Shown: positions 1-7,654 of the stretch, in pieces
How positions within the stretch are numbered: position 1 is the first letter of the stretch
Layout: each line of letters starts with the position of its first letter
Origin: Opitutus sp. GAS368
GTDB taxonomy: Bacteria; Verrucomicrobiota; Verrucomicrobiia; Opitutales; Opitutaceae
Assembly (NCBI GenBank): GCA_945869845.1
Contig: CAMBRG010000025.1
Coordinates: 1 to 35,164, forward strand
Reading direction: 5' to 3'
Length of the DNA: 35,164 nucleotides
The notes under the pieces: model-generated
Seen by the model: the letters and a program-made list of their open reading frames with translations, nothing else
Told to the model about the DNA's origin: nothing
Databases searched by the model: none
Program-made: the position numbers and the translations under genes

Positions 1-9
1 ACTTTCCGT

Positions 10-897
10 TCAACCGTGCACGATTTCCGTGCCGATGCCCTTGTCGGTGAAAATCTCCAGCAGCAACGAATGGGGGAGACGTCCGTCGATGAAGTGCACG
101 CGTTGCACGCCCTCGGCCAACGCCCGCACCGCACTGCCGACTTTCGGCCTCATGCCTTTGTCGATCACGCCCCGGGCTTTCAACGCTTCGACTTGGCTGA
201 TCTTGAGCGTCGAAATCAGGGTCGAGGCATCGGGCGGAGCGGAAAGCAGCCCCGGCACATCGCTCATATACACCAACCGCCGCGCGCGCAACGCACTGGC
301 GACGCGACCCGCCACCAGATCGGCGTTCACGTTGTAAGGCTTGCCGTCGTAGCCCTCGGCCACGGGCGAAATCACGGGAATAAAACCTTCGGCGATTTCT
401 TTTTTGATCAACTTCACTTTCACCTCGGTCACCTCGCCCACAAAGCCGAGATCCACCGTGTTGCCGTCGTCATCGGTCGTGAGTTTTTGGCACACGAGCA
501 CGCTGTCGCCCGCGAGCCCCTTGGGCTTGCCCTTGGCGGTGATGATCGCGTCGCACACATCTTTGTTCACGATCTCGTCGAGCGTGCGCTTCACGATGGC
601 CACGGTGGCCTCGTCGGTGACGCGCAGGCCGTTAATGAAATTCGCCGTCAAACCGGAGGACTCCATCGCCTTGGTGATCGCCTTACCGCCGCCGTGGACG
701 ACCACGACGTTTACTCCGACCGCCGCGAGAAACGCGATGTCGTAGGCCACCCGCGTGCGGGCGGCCGGGTCCGGATCGTCCATGAAACTTCCGCCGTATT
801 TCACGACGAAGGTGGAACCACGGAAATCTTGGATATAAGGCAGCGCCTCGAGCAGCACCTTCGCCTTGGCGGTTACTTCGGCAACATTCACATTCAT
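10..897 (-). CDS. argB: Acetylglutamate kinase
   Basis: Cytoplasmic kinase that phosphorylates N-acetyl-L-glutamate, the second step of arginine biosynthesis. The 295-residue product has the normal family length. It shows the N-terminal glycine-rich phosphate loop (VVKYGGSF, about residues 27-34), the second glycine loop [10 protein letters not shown] (about 65-74), the NVNADLVAG substrate/nucleotide segment near residue 190 and a typical C-terminal GTEI. The ATG at 897 is preferred over the in-frame ATG two codons further in because the N-terminus already matches the family. It lies head-to-head with argJ across about 200 bp, so the two arginine genes may share a control region. Family assignment is secure. 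Confidence 0.96.
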   Translation of the reverse strand: MNVNVAEVTAKAKVLLEALPYIQDFRGSTFVVKYGGSFMDDPDPAARTRVAYDIAFLAAVGVNVVVVHGGGKAITKAMESSGLTANFINGLRVTDEATVAIVKRTLDEIVNKDVCDAIITAKGKPKGLAGDSVLVCQKLTTDDDGNTVDLGFVGEVTEVKVKLIKKEIAEGFIPVISPVAEGYDGKPYNVNADLVAGRVASALRARRLVYMSDVPGLLSAPPDASTLISTLKISQVEALKARGVIDKGMRPKVGSAVRALAEGVQRVHFIDGRLPHSLLLEIFTDKGIGTEIVHG

Positions 898-1099
898 GGG
901 TAAATCAAGCGCCGCTTCGGACGAAACGAAGCGGGAAAAAACAATATTTTGCGGGCACGGTGTTTGGCGGGATGCAGAGAAGTAGCGCAGTCGGCCGGCG
1001 CATTTCCATCACATTCGCAGAGCGCGGAATAATTTAATCAAACTACATTCCGGAAAAAATCAGCTTCACACGAAGGCCCCGCGCGCCCACTTCTCCCTC
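898..1099. promoter_or_regulatory. Divergent argB/argJ intergenic region
   Basis: This 202-bp spacer separates two divergently transcribed arginine genes and must contain both promoters unless transcripts enter from outside. It holds the two most AT-rich patches of the neighbourhood, around 940-953 (AACAATATTTTG) and 1026-1046 (GGAATAATTTAATCAAACTA), which are plausible -10 regions for argB and argJ respectively. I could not assign convincing -35 boxes, and I see no ArgR-type operator palindrome. The regulatory role is inferred from geometry. Confidence 0.4.
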
Positions 1100-2416
1100 G
1101 TGGCCAGCACCGCCCTTACCTTCACCGACCGCGACGCTCATCGCGCCTGGCTCACCCGCCAAGCCCAACTCCCCGCCGGGTTTCGCGTGGGCACCACTCG
1201 GTTTGAGTTCATGCCCCGCGAGGCGCCCAAGCCCGCGAAGATGACCCTCACGTTGATCGCACTCGATCAACCGACGCCCGATTTTGCCGCCTTGTTCACC
1301 CGCAACGCCCTGCCCGGCGCACCCATCATCGTCGGTCGGCAACGGCTGCACGAGCCGACGCTCGGCGCGATCATCGTGAACAACAAAGTCTCCAACGTCT
1401 GCGCCCCCGGCGGCATCGAGGCGTCGGAGCGCATCTGCTCCGAACTCGCAAAATTGCTGGGGCTCTCCGCCGGCCAGATTCTCCCGAGTTCAACCGGCGT
1501 GATCGGCTGGGGCCTCCCGGTGGACGCCATCGTCAGCGCGCTACCGCAGACCTCCGCCGCGCTCACCGGCACCTCCATTTTGCCCGCCGCCGAGGGCATC
1601 GTGACGACCGATCTCTACCCCAAGATTCGCCGCGCCCACGTCGGCGCGGGCAGTATCGTCGGCATGGCCAAGGGCGCCGGCATGATCGAGCCCAACCTCG
1701 CGACGATGCTCGTCTACGTCTTGACCGATCTCGCGGTGCCTAGGGCCGAGCTGCGCGCCGCGCTCACCCGTGCGGTCGAAACCAGTTTCAACACCATCAG
1801 CGTCGACAGCGACACGAGCACCTCGGATACCGTCGCCCTCGTTTCCTCCGGCCGCGTGCCCTGCCCCGATCTCACCGCGTTTGAGACGGCGCTCACGCAG
1901 GTGTGCCGCGATCTCGCCGAGGATGTCGTGCGCAACGGCGAAGGGGTGCGTCACGTGATCCGCGTCGCCGTCAGCTCCGCGGCCACCGTGCCGCTGGCGC
2001 GCGCGATCGGCAAAGCGATCGTCAACGCCCCGCTCTTCAAGTGCGCCGTCGCCGGCAACGATCCCAATGTCGGCCGCCTCGTGCAGGCGATCGGCAAATA
2101 CGTGGGCGCCGAAGCCCCTAGCACCGATTTGTCGCAGTTGAAACTGCGGCTCGGCGGGATCGAGATTTTCTCCGGCGGCGTGTTTCAACTTAACCCCGCC
2201 AAGGAAGCCGCCCTAGTCGCCCATTTGCGGAGCGCGGAACTCTACGCCAGCGCGCCCCCGAAAGACGGAGTCTTCACCGCGCCAATCGACTTTCCGCCGC
2301 ACGAACGCTGCGTCGAGATCGAGGTCGTGATTGGCCACGGCACCGCCGAGGCCGTCGTCATCGGCGGCGATCTCACCCACGAATACGTGAGCGAGAACGC
2401 GGACTACCGGAGCTGA
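1100..2416 (+). CDS. argJ: Bifunctional glutamate N-acetyltransferase / ornithine acetyltransferase
   Basis: ArgJ transfers the acetyl group from N-acetylornithine to glutamate, recycling acetyl in the cyclic arginine pathway; some members also use acetyl-CoA. The 438-residue product carries the self-cleavage motif NLATML, with Thr202 as the expected new N-terminal nucleophile of the beta chain. It also has the preceding KGAGMIEPN segment, the GNDPNVGR motif near residue 318 and the family C-terminus (EYVSENADYRS). The start is a GTG at 1100; an internal ATG-only start would lose conserved N-terminal sequence. It is about 20-40 residues longer than many homologues at the N-terminus, so the true start could be slightly downstream. 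It sits divergently from argB. Confidence 0.95.
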   Translation: MASTALTFTDRDAHRAWLTRQAQLPAGFRVGTTRFEFMPREAPKPAKMTLTLIALDQPTPDFAALFTRNALPGAPIIVGRQRLHEPTLGAIIVNNKVSNVCAPGGIEASERICSELAKLLGLSAGQILPSSTGVIGWGLPVDAIVSALPQTSAALTGTSILPAAEGIVTTDLYPKIRRAHVGAGSIVGMAKGAGMIEPNLATMLVYVLTDLAVPRAELRAALTRAVETSFNTISVDSDTSTSDTVALVSSGRVPCPDLTAFETALTQVCRDLAEDVVRNGEGVRHVIRVAVSSAATVPLARAIGKAIVNAPLFKCAVAGNDPNVGRLVQAIGKYVGAEAPSTDLSQLKLRLGGIEIFSGGVFQLNPAKEAALVAHLRSAELYASAPPKDGVFTAPIDFPPHERCVEIEVVIGHGTAEAVVIGGDLTHEYVSENADYRS

Positions 2417-2438
2417 TTTCACGCTGGCAGTCCGCCGC

Positions 2439-2461
2439 GGCATGGGCGTCCCGCCCACGCC
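2439..2461. repeat. GC-rich hairpin between convergent genes
   Basis: An imperfect 10-bp stem (GGCATGGGCG / CGCCCACGCC, one mismatch) closes on a TCC loop between the 3' ends of argJ and the convergent gene at 2482. There is no T-run on either side, so it is not a classical intrinsic terminator, although it could pause both polymerases. A related sequence (ATGGGGGGACGCCCAT, 5606-5621) occurs elsewhere in the window, suggesting a small dispersed repeat family. Confidence 0.45.
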
Positions 2462-2481
2462 ACCGCTCGACGCAGTCCTCG

Positions 2482-4281
2482 CTACGACTTTGCCGGCGTC
2501 GCCGCCTTGGCTTTCGCCTTCGCGGCCTCGGCGGCTCCCGGCGGCAGATTGTCCCGGAGCGCCACAAACCGCGCCTGCGGCGCACCCGCCGGAGCGTAGC
2601 GCAGCCCGTGCTCGATCAGGAGCGCCGCGTTATCGACCGCCCCGCCGTAGAGGCACAGCACGGCCGTCTGGTAGACCAGCCCGAGCCGGCGCGGGTAGAA
2701 CTGCACTCCTTCCACCAAGATATCCAAAGTCTCCGGTTTCGCCGGGTCGGCACTGCGCACGTAAGTCTCCGCCATGAGTTCGTAGAGTTCGTTCATCATC
2801 GGCGGCTGCGTGCGCGCGACGAGCAACGGCGCGACGATCCCTTGGGTTTGGACCGACGAAAACTTTCCTTCGGCGCCGCCGGGCTGGTTCTTGGCGGCAT
2901 CGAAGCGCAGGCGGGCGAGATCCACGTAGGCCAGCGGGCGCACAACTTTTGCCGTCGTGGCGGCTTCGAGAAACTTCGCCGCCCGATCATCCCGTCCCGC
3001 CGTCCGCTCGTAGAGCCCGAGTGCGGCCAAGAGCCGTGGATCGCGTTCTCCGCGGGTGTAGGGGGCAATGAGCGCGGCCCGCGCGGCCTCGGTTTTCTCG
3101 GCCAACAACAGGGCTTCGCCTTTGATCCGGCCCACCTCCGACTCCGTGGCGTCGCGCAGAGCGAGCGGCGCCGGATCGGGAAAGCCCTCGCCCTTTTTGG
3201 CACTCCAGCCGAGCGAGGTGTAATTCGTGAAATCCAAATAACCGCGCAGCTCGAGCAACATGTCGTTGTAGCTGCTGCCGAAACATTCCTTGAAAAGCGC
3301 CTCGGTCGCCGGCTCCCGCGCCGAGCGCGTGATATACGTGACGAAACCTTTTTGGTGCCGCTTGCCGGTTTGATAGAGGCACATGTGGACAAACGCCGTC
3401 GCTTGTTTGGCCCAACGGCTGCCGATGGGATTGCGGGCGGTCGGCGAATCGTGCGTCACCGCAAACAATTCTTGAAACGACATCAGGCGTGACCGCGCCA
3501 AGGCCGCGTTGAAGTCACGGTCCTCGGCCGCCGCCGCGATCGAAACACCGCCCTCGCCCGCGGCGGCGCTGGCCTCATTGAGCATGGCGGCATTGGCCTG
3601 AGAAATCGAAACGGTGTTGGGATCTTCGAGCTTCGCGAATTCGATCATCGTGGGACTGAATTTCATGCTCATGAGGAGCTGCGCGAGTCCTTCTTCGAGC
3701 CAAGCCGCCATGCGCGGCGTATTGCGCGAGAGCAACGAATGCACGTATTCGCGGTAAAGTTGTTTGTAGGAATCGACCTCAATGAAGCCGTTGTTCTCTA
3801 CTCCGCCCGCCGCTTCCAAACCCGCCAAACCGAGTTCGCGGGTTTGCAGATCGACGATGATCGTCGAGCGCTCGGCATTGCGGAGAAACAAACTGGCCAA
3901 ACCGACCTGAGGACCGCCATCGGCCTTCACGGGGACGAATGCGTCGAACTTCCCGCCGCGACCGCAAAGAATCAACGTGGTGGGCGTCGGGCTGCGACCG
4001 ATCAGCGCCGGCCACACCACGCCGATGGCCTGATTGAACTGCTGGAAATCGCGCAGGAGCCGCTGGGTCTCGCGGTCGGAGGCGTTGGAGAGGATTTCAA
4101 AATTGGGAATCTGCGCGTGCCGCCATGACTCGGGCGGCGGCAACTCGCGGGAGTCGGTCACCGTAAAAGTCGGGAGCGAAATCGGGGCGTCTTTGGCGAC
4201 GTCTTCCGCCGCCGTGCCGACGACCGCGAGCAGCAACCAGGAAACCAACGGCCAAAGTCGAAACGAGAGTGAGAATTTCAT
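2482..4281 (-). CDS. Secreted gluzincin-like (peptidase-MA-type) protein, probably inactive
   Basis: About 599 residues. The start chosen is the ATG at 4281, because it begins directly with a signal peptide (MKFSLSFRLWPLVSWLLL, cleavage near TAA/E); an upstream in-frame ATG at 4326 would add 15 non-signal residues. After an 'LPTFTVTDSRELPPPESW' segment, residues 60-240 resemble peptidase-MA/DUF1570-like domains: a helix with REYVH (177-181) followed about 15 residues later by WLEEGLAQLL, the layout of HExxH plus EEGLAE in gluzincin proteases. The first zinc histidine is an arginine here, so catalysis is doubtful. The C-terminal third is helical and alanine-rich, suggestive of TPR-like repeats. 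It is convergent with argJ. Exact function unknown. Confidence 0.75.
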   Translation of the reverse strand: MKFSLSFRLWPLVSWLLLAVVGTAAEDVAKDAPISLPTFTVTDSRELPPPESWRHAQIPNFEILSNASDRETQRLLRDFQQFNQAIGVVWPALIGRSPTPTTLILCGRGGKFDAFVPVKADGGPQVGLASLFLRNAERSTIIVDLQTRELGLAGLEAAGGVENNGFIEVDSYKQLYREYVHSLLSRNTPRMAAWLEEGLAQLLMSMKFSPTMIEFAKLEDPNTVSISQANAAMLNEASAAAGEGGVSIAAAAEDRDFNAALARSRLMSFQELFAVTHDSPTARNPIGSRWAKQATAFVHMCLYQTGKRHQKGFVTYITRSAREPATEALFKECFGSSYNDMLLELRGYLDFTNYTSLGWSAKKGEGFPDPAPLALRDATESEVGRIKGEALLLAEKTEAARAALIAPYTRGERDPRLLAALGLYERTAGRDDRAAKFLEAATTAKVVRPLAYVDLARLRFDAAKNQPGGAEGKFSSVQTQGIVAPLLVARTQPPMMNELYELMAETYVRSADPAKPETLDILVEGVQFYPRRLGLVYQTAVLCLYGGAVDNAALLIEHGLRYAPAGAPQARFVALRDNLPPGAAEAAKAKAKAATPAKS

Positions 4282-4337
4282 GGGGCAACGAAGTTTAGGT
4301 GGAGAACACACCGGATCGCAAAACACGACCCAGCGTG

Positions 4338-4378
4338 CGGAGCTTCGTGGCCGGATAAAGTCCGAAAACGAAGCTCCG
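4338..4378. repeat. 11-bp perfect inverted repeat upstream of the gluzincin-like gene
   Basis: CGGAGCTTCGT (4338-4348) and ACGAAGCTCCG (4368-4378) are perfect reverse complements separated by 19 bases. The spacer contains a further CGGA/TCCG mini-stem. It sits 57 bp upstream of the ATG at 4281. No T-tract follows on either strand, so a terminator is unlikely. A protein-binding site, a leader hairpin or a dispersed palindrome are all possible. Confidence 0.45.
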
Positions 4379-4552
4379 GGGGTATATCCGGCGTTCGCCG
4401 AACCCGTTCGCTACCCGACGACGGCTCACTCGCCCGTTTTAGCTCGGATGTAGGGCCCAGATCATACCGTCCCCCGCGCCCCAGTTGGTCTACCGAGCAA
4501 CCGAACCCATGTCCATTAACCGCAGCAGCCGACCGCACGGAACTTGGCCGGA

Positions 4553-5464
4553 TTATCTCCGCTCGCTGAATTCCAGCAGCGCCGTCGCGAAGCGGCGGCC
4601 GATCTCTAGCGTACCTTTCGCGGTGAAATGCGTGTGCGACGGCGGCAGCGTCTCCGCGCCTTCGGTGTCCACATAGCGGGTGAGCGGATCCATCGCCGCC
4701 AACGCTCGCTGCTGCGCGACAACCACGGGCATGTGGGGATTTTTGTCGTTGCCAAAACGCGGGTTCACGCCGACCAACGCGATCAACTGCGGCGCCTCCA
4801 AATCCCGGCGCAACCGCGCGAGTATGTGGGCCAAGTTCTTCGCATACTCCGGGGCGGCCGTCTTCGTCGCATCGCTCTCCCCCTGCACCCACACAAGCGC
4901 ACGCAGGCGGAGTGTGATGCCTTGCGCCCGGGCCGCCGCCAGCGCCGCTTTCGTCTCGATCACCAACGCCCGGTAACACGCGCCCGTCGAGCCGGGGTCG
5001 TCCGGATTCCAATCCTGCATCAACGCCGTGCCGCTAAAGGCTGCTTTTACTATGGCCAACGGCCGGCCTTCCCGCGCGCGGAGCTCGCGCGCCAAGCCCA
5101 TCTCCGGACCGAAGCCACCCTCGGCCTTTTTGAAATTTCCATATTGGCGGGGCGACTTCGCCTTCGCCTCCGTCGTGGTCGTCTCCATCGGCATGCCTTT
5201 CGGCTGGGGCTGGAGCTGCGTCCACTTACCGCCGCTGGTGACATCGTAGTCGTCGGGCGGCGGATCGCCGACCCGCCACCAAAACATCACGTCCCGATCC
5301 GCCGCGTCCGGCGGCAGCTCGGACGCATACGCATCAAAACCCACGGCATTCGACTGACCGGCGATGAGCACCAGATCACGCGTCACGGTGGGTGCACGTG
5401 AACCCGTGTGGCTGCAGCCGGTCAAAACGAACAGAAACAGAAGGAAAGAGATGAGGCGTAGCAT
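4553..5464 (-). CDS. SGNH-type acetylesterase lipoprotein (sialate O-acetylesterase-like)
   Basis: About 303 residues from the ATG at 5464. This start gives a clean lipoprotein signal (hydrophobic core LLFLFVLTG, lipobox LTGC, Cys17), whereas the longer reading frame to 5644 adds a non-signal extension. The catalytic Ser38 lies in LIAGQSNAVG, a WVQGESD block follows mid-protein, and SHTHFTAKG near the C-terminus supplies the catalytic histidine. These are hallmarks of the SASA/DUF303 family of carbohydrate O-acetylesterases. The predicted role is removal of O-acetyl groups from polysaccharide at the cell surface; the substrate is not readable. It stands alone on the minus strand, preceded by a possible 41-codon ORF. 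Confidence 0.85.
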   Translation of the reverse strand: MLRLISFLLFLFVLTGCSHTGSRAPTVTRDLVLIAGQSNAVGFDAYASELPPDAADRDVMFWWRVGDPPPDDYDVTSGGKWTQLQPQPKGMPMETTTTEAKAKSPRQYGNFKKAEGGFGPEMGLARELRAREGRPLAIVKAAFSGTALMQDWNPDDPGSTGACYRALVIETKAALAAARAQGITLRLRALVWVQGESDATKTAAPEYAKNLAHILARLRRDLEAPQLIALVGVNPRFGNDKNPHMPVVVAQQRALAAMDPLTRYVDTEGAETLPPSHTHFTAKGTLEIGRRFATALLEFSERR

Positions 5465-5481
5465 GAACTCAAGAATGCGGC

Positions 5482-5607
5482 CTACGACGCGCGCTTTGTA
5501 AACACCACGTGCGTGGCCTGGGCCGACGCCACGGGCTCGGTGTGCTGGTAGCCGAGCTTCCGACCCGTGAACGAGCAGGCATCTTGTCCCGTCGTTTCCG
5601 ATTTCAT
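5482..5607 (-). CDS. Possible 41-aa small protein (hypothetical)
   Basis: An ATG at 5607 opens 41 codons ending in TAG at 5482, only 17 bp before the start of the lipoprotein esterase. The composition is protein-like (starting MKSETTGQDACSF and ending THVVFTKRAS) and not dominated by Arg/Pro as the shadow frames are. No signal peptide, no clear ribosome site and no family that I recognise. The frame can be extended five codons upstream through a dispersed palindrome. It may be a leader ORF, a decayed gene end or chance. Confidence 0.25.
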   Translation of the reverse strand: MKSETTGQDACSFTGRKLGYQHTEPVASAQATHVVFTKRAS

Positions 5608-5726
5608 GGGGGGACGCCCATACCACCCCCATCACTGACTTCACTTCGGGTTACGCTCGATCGTCGCCGGCTCGGAATCGTGCTCGCCCGCTCGACCGGA
5701 CCTCGTCAACTTGCCTGCGGTTCGTC

Positions 5727-5810
5727 GCTCGGGTGATGGAATGGCAGACATGCGGGTCTTAGAAGCCCGTGCCGTAAGGCGTGCAGGTTCGAGTCCTGTC
5801 CCGAGCACCA
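5727..5810 (+). tRNA. tRNA-Leu(UAG)
   Basis: A complete 84-base cloverleaf with encoded CCA. The acceptor stem GCTCGGG (5727-5733) pairs with CCCGAGC (5800-5806), followed by A plus CCA. The anticodon stem CGGGT/GCCCG encloses loop CTTAGAA with anticodon TAG at 5760-5762, decoding CUA/CUN leucine. The long variable arm (GCC-GTAA-GGC) marks it as a class II tRNA, consistent with Leu. The T arm is GCAGG-TTCGAGT-CCTGT. It ends only 10 bp from the convergent psd stop codon. Confidence 0.97.
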
Positions 5811-5820
5811 AAACGCCTCT

Positions 5821-6744
5821 TCAGCGTGGCGCGACCCCGAGGCGGTCACCCATCTTCGCGTAGATCTCAATGCAGTCGGCACTCTGGGCGAGCACGTCGG
5901 CGTCGAGCGCGATCCGGCCTTTTTGGAAAATCGTGATCACGCACGAGCCGCCGAAAGCGAACAGTCCCTTTTCGTCGCCCTTCGCGTAATCGCGGCCGAA
6001 GACGAAACTCTGGACGATGCTGCCGACGTTGGTCGCACCCACCTCTAACATCGCAACCTCCCCAAATCCCGGCGCCGTGATTACGGTCAGCGCGCGCTTA
6101 TTTTCCACCAAGTAGCCAATGTTGCGCCGGAGCGCGATGGGGCTGACGGAAAACAACCAACCGTTGATGATCTTCGCGTCGCTGGGTGTACCGCCGACCG
6201 CGAAGTGAAACCGGTGGTAGTCCACCGGGCACAGGCGCGAGATCACCATCGCCCCGCCGGCAAACTTTTGGGCGAGTACGCGTTGTTCCTCGGGCAAGGC
6301 CGCTTCGCCGAAAAGTTCGGCGAGGGTAAATTTCATCCCCTTGACGTAAAATCCTTCGACCGTGTCCACATCCTGAAAAGCGAGATGCCGGCCGTCCGCC
6401 GGGAAGATCGCCACATGGGGCTCGGGCGCGATCGGCCGGGCCTCCGGCTTCAGGGCGCGGTAGAAGAACTCGTTGAAGGTTTTGTAGTCGAACGGCGACT
6501 TCGCGAATTCATCCACGTTGAGCCCGTATTTGGTGATGAAGGGAATGATCTCCAGCGCACTGACTCGCTTGGACATTTTACGCCCATACCACTGCGAAAA
6601 CCAGGCGCGCTTCGCGAGCAGCCACACGAAGAACAATCCGGCCGGATTCTCATAAGCGAACCGCAGCCAACCCTCGCCATAGATCTGCTCGATCTTGAGG
6701 GCCTTTTCGTAGCGGTCGTAGTAGCGGATGGGTGCGGCGGACAT
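5821..6744 (-). CDS. psd: Phosphatidylserine decarboxylase proenzyme
   Basis: Membrane-associated pyruvoyl enzyme converting phosphatidylserine to phosphatidylethanolamine. The ATG at 6744 (MSAAPIRYYDRYEKAL) is chosen because it matches the start of the long-type family (PIRYYNRxTG-like, followed by IYGEGWLRFAYENP); the open frame runs on to 6966 but the extension is basic and unlike the family. The 308-residue product has PxDGR (PADGRHLAF), the VDYHRFHFAV histidine motif and the processing site FGGSC with Ser267 as pyruvoyl precursor. The usual threonine after that serine is a cysteine here. It is convergent with the tRNA-Leu gene and divergent from the RAYT gene. Confidence 0.94.
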   Translation of the reverse strand: MSAAPIRYYDRYEKALKIEQIYGEGWLRFAYENPAGLFFVWLLAKRAWFSQWYGRKMSKRVSALEIIPFITKYGLNVDEFAKSPFDYKTFNEFFYRALKPEARPIAPEPHVAIFPADGRHLAFQDVDTVEGFYVKGMKFTLAELFGEAALPEEQRVLAQKFAGGAMVISRLCPVDYHRFHFAVGGTPSDAKIINGWLFSVSPIALRRNIGYLVENKRALTVITAPGFGEVAMLEVGATNVGSIVQSFVFGRDYAKGDEKGLFAFGGSCVITIFQKGRIALDADVLAQSADCIEIYAKMGDRLGVAPR

Positions 6745-6862
6745 CACCCAACGGTCACGCATCAGGGCACGGGCGCAAAGAAGAAATCGCGCGATGGGAA
6801 CCGTGCTACAAAAACGAGACCGGATCGACTCACGAACCGATGCATTTAAAAAGGCGAATTCC

Positions 6863-6913
6863 GGCGACGGGGGCGTCGCCGCTCCAGATCTGGAGAAGCG
6901 ACGCCCCCGTCGC
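6863..6913. repeat. REP pair a (GGAG-type BIME)
   Basis: Left unit GGCGACG-GGGG-CGTCGCC followed by GCTCC (6863-6885) is mirrored by GGAG-AA-GCGACGCCCCCGTCGC (6892-6913). Each unit is itself a 7-bp palindrome next to a GGAG tetranucleotide, and the two face each other around CTCCAGATCTGGAG. This is the architecture of a bacterial interspersed mosaic element. It lies 51 bp upstream of the RAYT gene. Confidence 0.85.
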
Positions 6914-6964
6914 GTGGCCATCACGTTGGTTTGCCTTGGCCCGACCGCGGCACTGTCGTTTCCC

Positions 6965-7429
6965 ATGATGGAGCGCCCGCATTTACCCCACCTCCAGCCC
7001 TCGATCCGTCAACCGATCGTCTTCCTTACGGTCGTCACTCATGAGCGCAGACCCATTTTAGCCTGCGCTCCTGCTTACGAAATCCTGCGCTCCATTTGGG
7101 CGAACTCGCCGTCCCTCGATGGTTGGACCGTCGGCCAATATGTTCTGATGCCGGACCATGTTCACCTCTTCGCTCGGGCCGCCACGGACGCCAAACCACT
7201 GGCACGCTGGGTTCAAACTTGGAAATCACTCAGCAGTCGCCGGCTGGCGGCGGACCTAAAAATCACCCCGCCTATTTGGCAGAAAAACTACTTCGACCGA
7301 TTTCTACGTTCGGCGGACAATTATGGAGAGAAATGGAACTACGACGCAGCGAATCCCGTCCGCAAGGGCTTGGTCTCAACGGCTGAGACTTGGTCATGGC
7401 AGGGCAAGATGGAGGATTTGACGTTCTAA
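6965..7429 (+). CDS. REP-associated tyrosine transposase (RAYT, Y1/IS200-like)
   Basis: 154 residues from the ATG at 6965 (MMERPHLPHL); the frame is open upstream to 6728 but that stretch crosses REP pair a and the psd start, so it is not coding. The HUH motif is MPDHVHLF with His65 and His67. The candidate nucleophile is Tyr126 in NYDAANPVRKGLV, the typical 'YxxxNPVRxGLV' ending of this family. Members nick and rejoin single-stranded DNA at REP palindromes. REP pairs lie 51 bp upstream and 9 bp downstream, and three more pairs occur within 4.5 kb, so the gene probably recognises these elements. It appears intact: no frameshift, and both catalytic motifs present. It is a single-copy domesticated-type gene rather than a typical IS, since no terminal inverted repeats are seen. 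Confidence 0.88.
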   Translation: MMERPHLPHLQPSIRQPIVFLTVVTHERRPILACAPAYEILRSIWANSPSLDGWTVGQYVLMPDHVHLFARAATDAKPLARWVQTWKSLSSRRLAADLKITPPIWQKNYFDRFLRSADNYGEKWNYDAANPVRKGLVSTAETWSWQGKMEDLTF

Positions 7430-7438
7430 TCCATCCCT

Positions 7439-7502
7439 GCGACGGGGCCGTCGCCGCTCCAGATCTGGGCTCCAGATCTGGGGACGCGACGCCCTCGTCG
7501 CG
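7439..7502. repeat. REP pair b, with internal 13-bp tandem duplication
   Basis: GCGACGGGGCCGTCGCCGCTCC (7439-7460) faces GGGGACGCGACGCCCTCGTCGCG (7480-7502). The spacer contains GCTCCAGATCTGG twice in tandem (7456-7468 and 7469-7481), where pair a has a single copy. It begins 9 bp after the RAYT stop codon. Confidence 0.85.
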
Positions 7503-7577
7503 TTACGCTGTTTTGCTTTAGCCGAACTCACATCGCGCGGCACGAATCCGGCGTTCGCGCCTTTGCTTAGGAATCCC

Positions 7578-7631
7578 GGCGACGAGGCCGTCGCCGCTCC
7601 ACCTTTCTGGAGACGCGACGCCTTCGTCGCG
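7578..7631. repeat. REP pair c
   Basis: GGCGACGAGGCCGTCGCCGCTCC (7578-7600) and GGAGACGCGACGCCTTCGTCGCG (7609-7631) flank an 8-base spacer. Compensated differences from pair a (GAGGCC centre) keep the unit palindromic. It lies just past the 3' end of the DUF1592 gene. Confidence 0.85.
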
Positions 7632-7654
7632 TTGGCCTCGCCGCGCGGGCCAAC

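Noticed and set aside
16-903. Long plus-strand frame opposite argB (295 codons)
   Set aside because: An antisense shadow created by GC-rich codon bias; the sequence is His/Arg-rich and resembles no family, while argB on the other strand is certain.
6728-6964. N-terminal extension of the RAYT frame
   Set aside because: It overlaps the psd start region and translates REP pair a; the family begins near MMERPHL at 6965.
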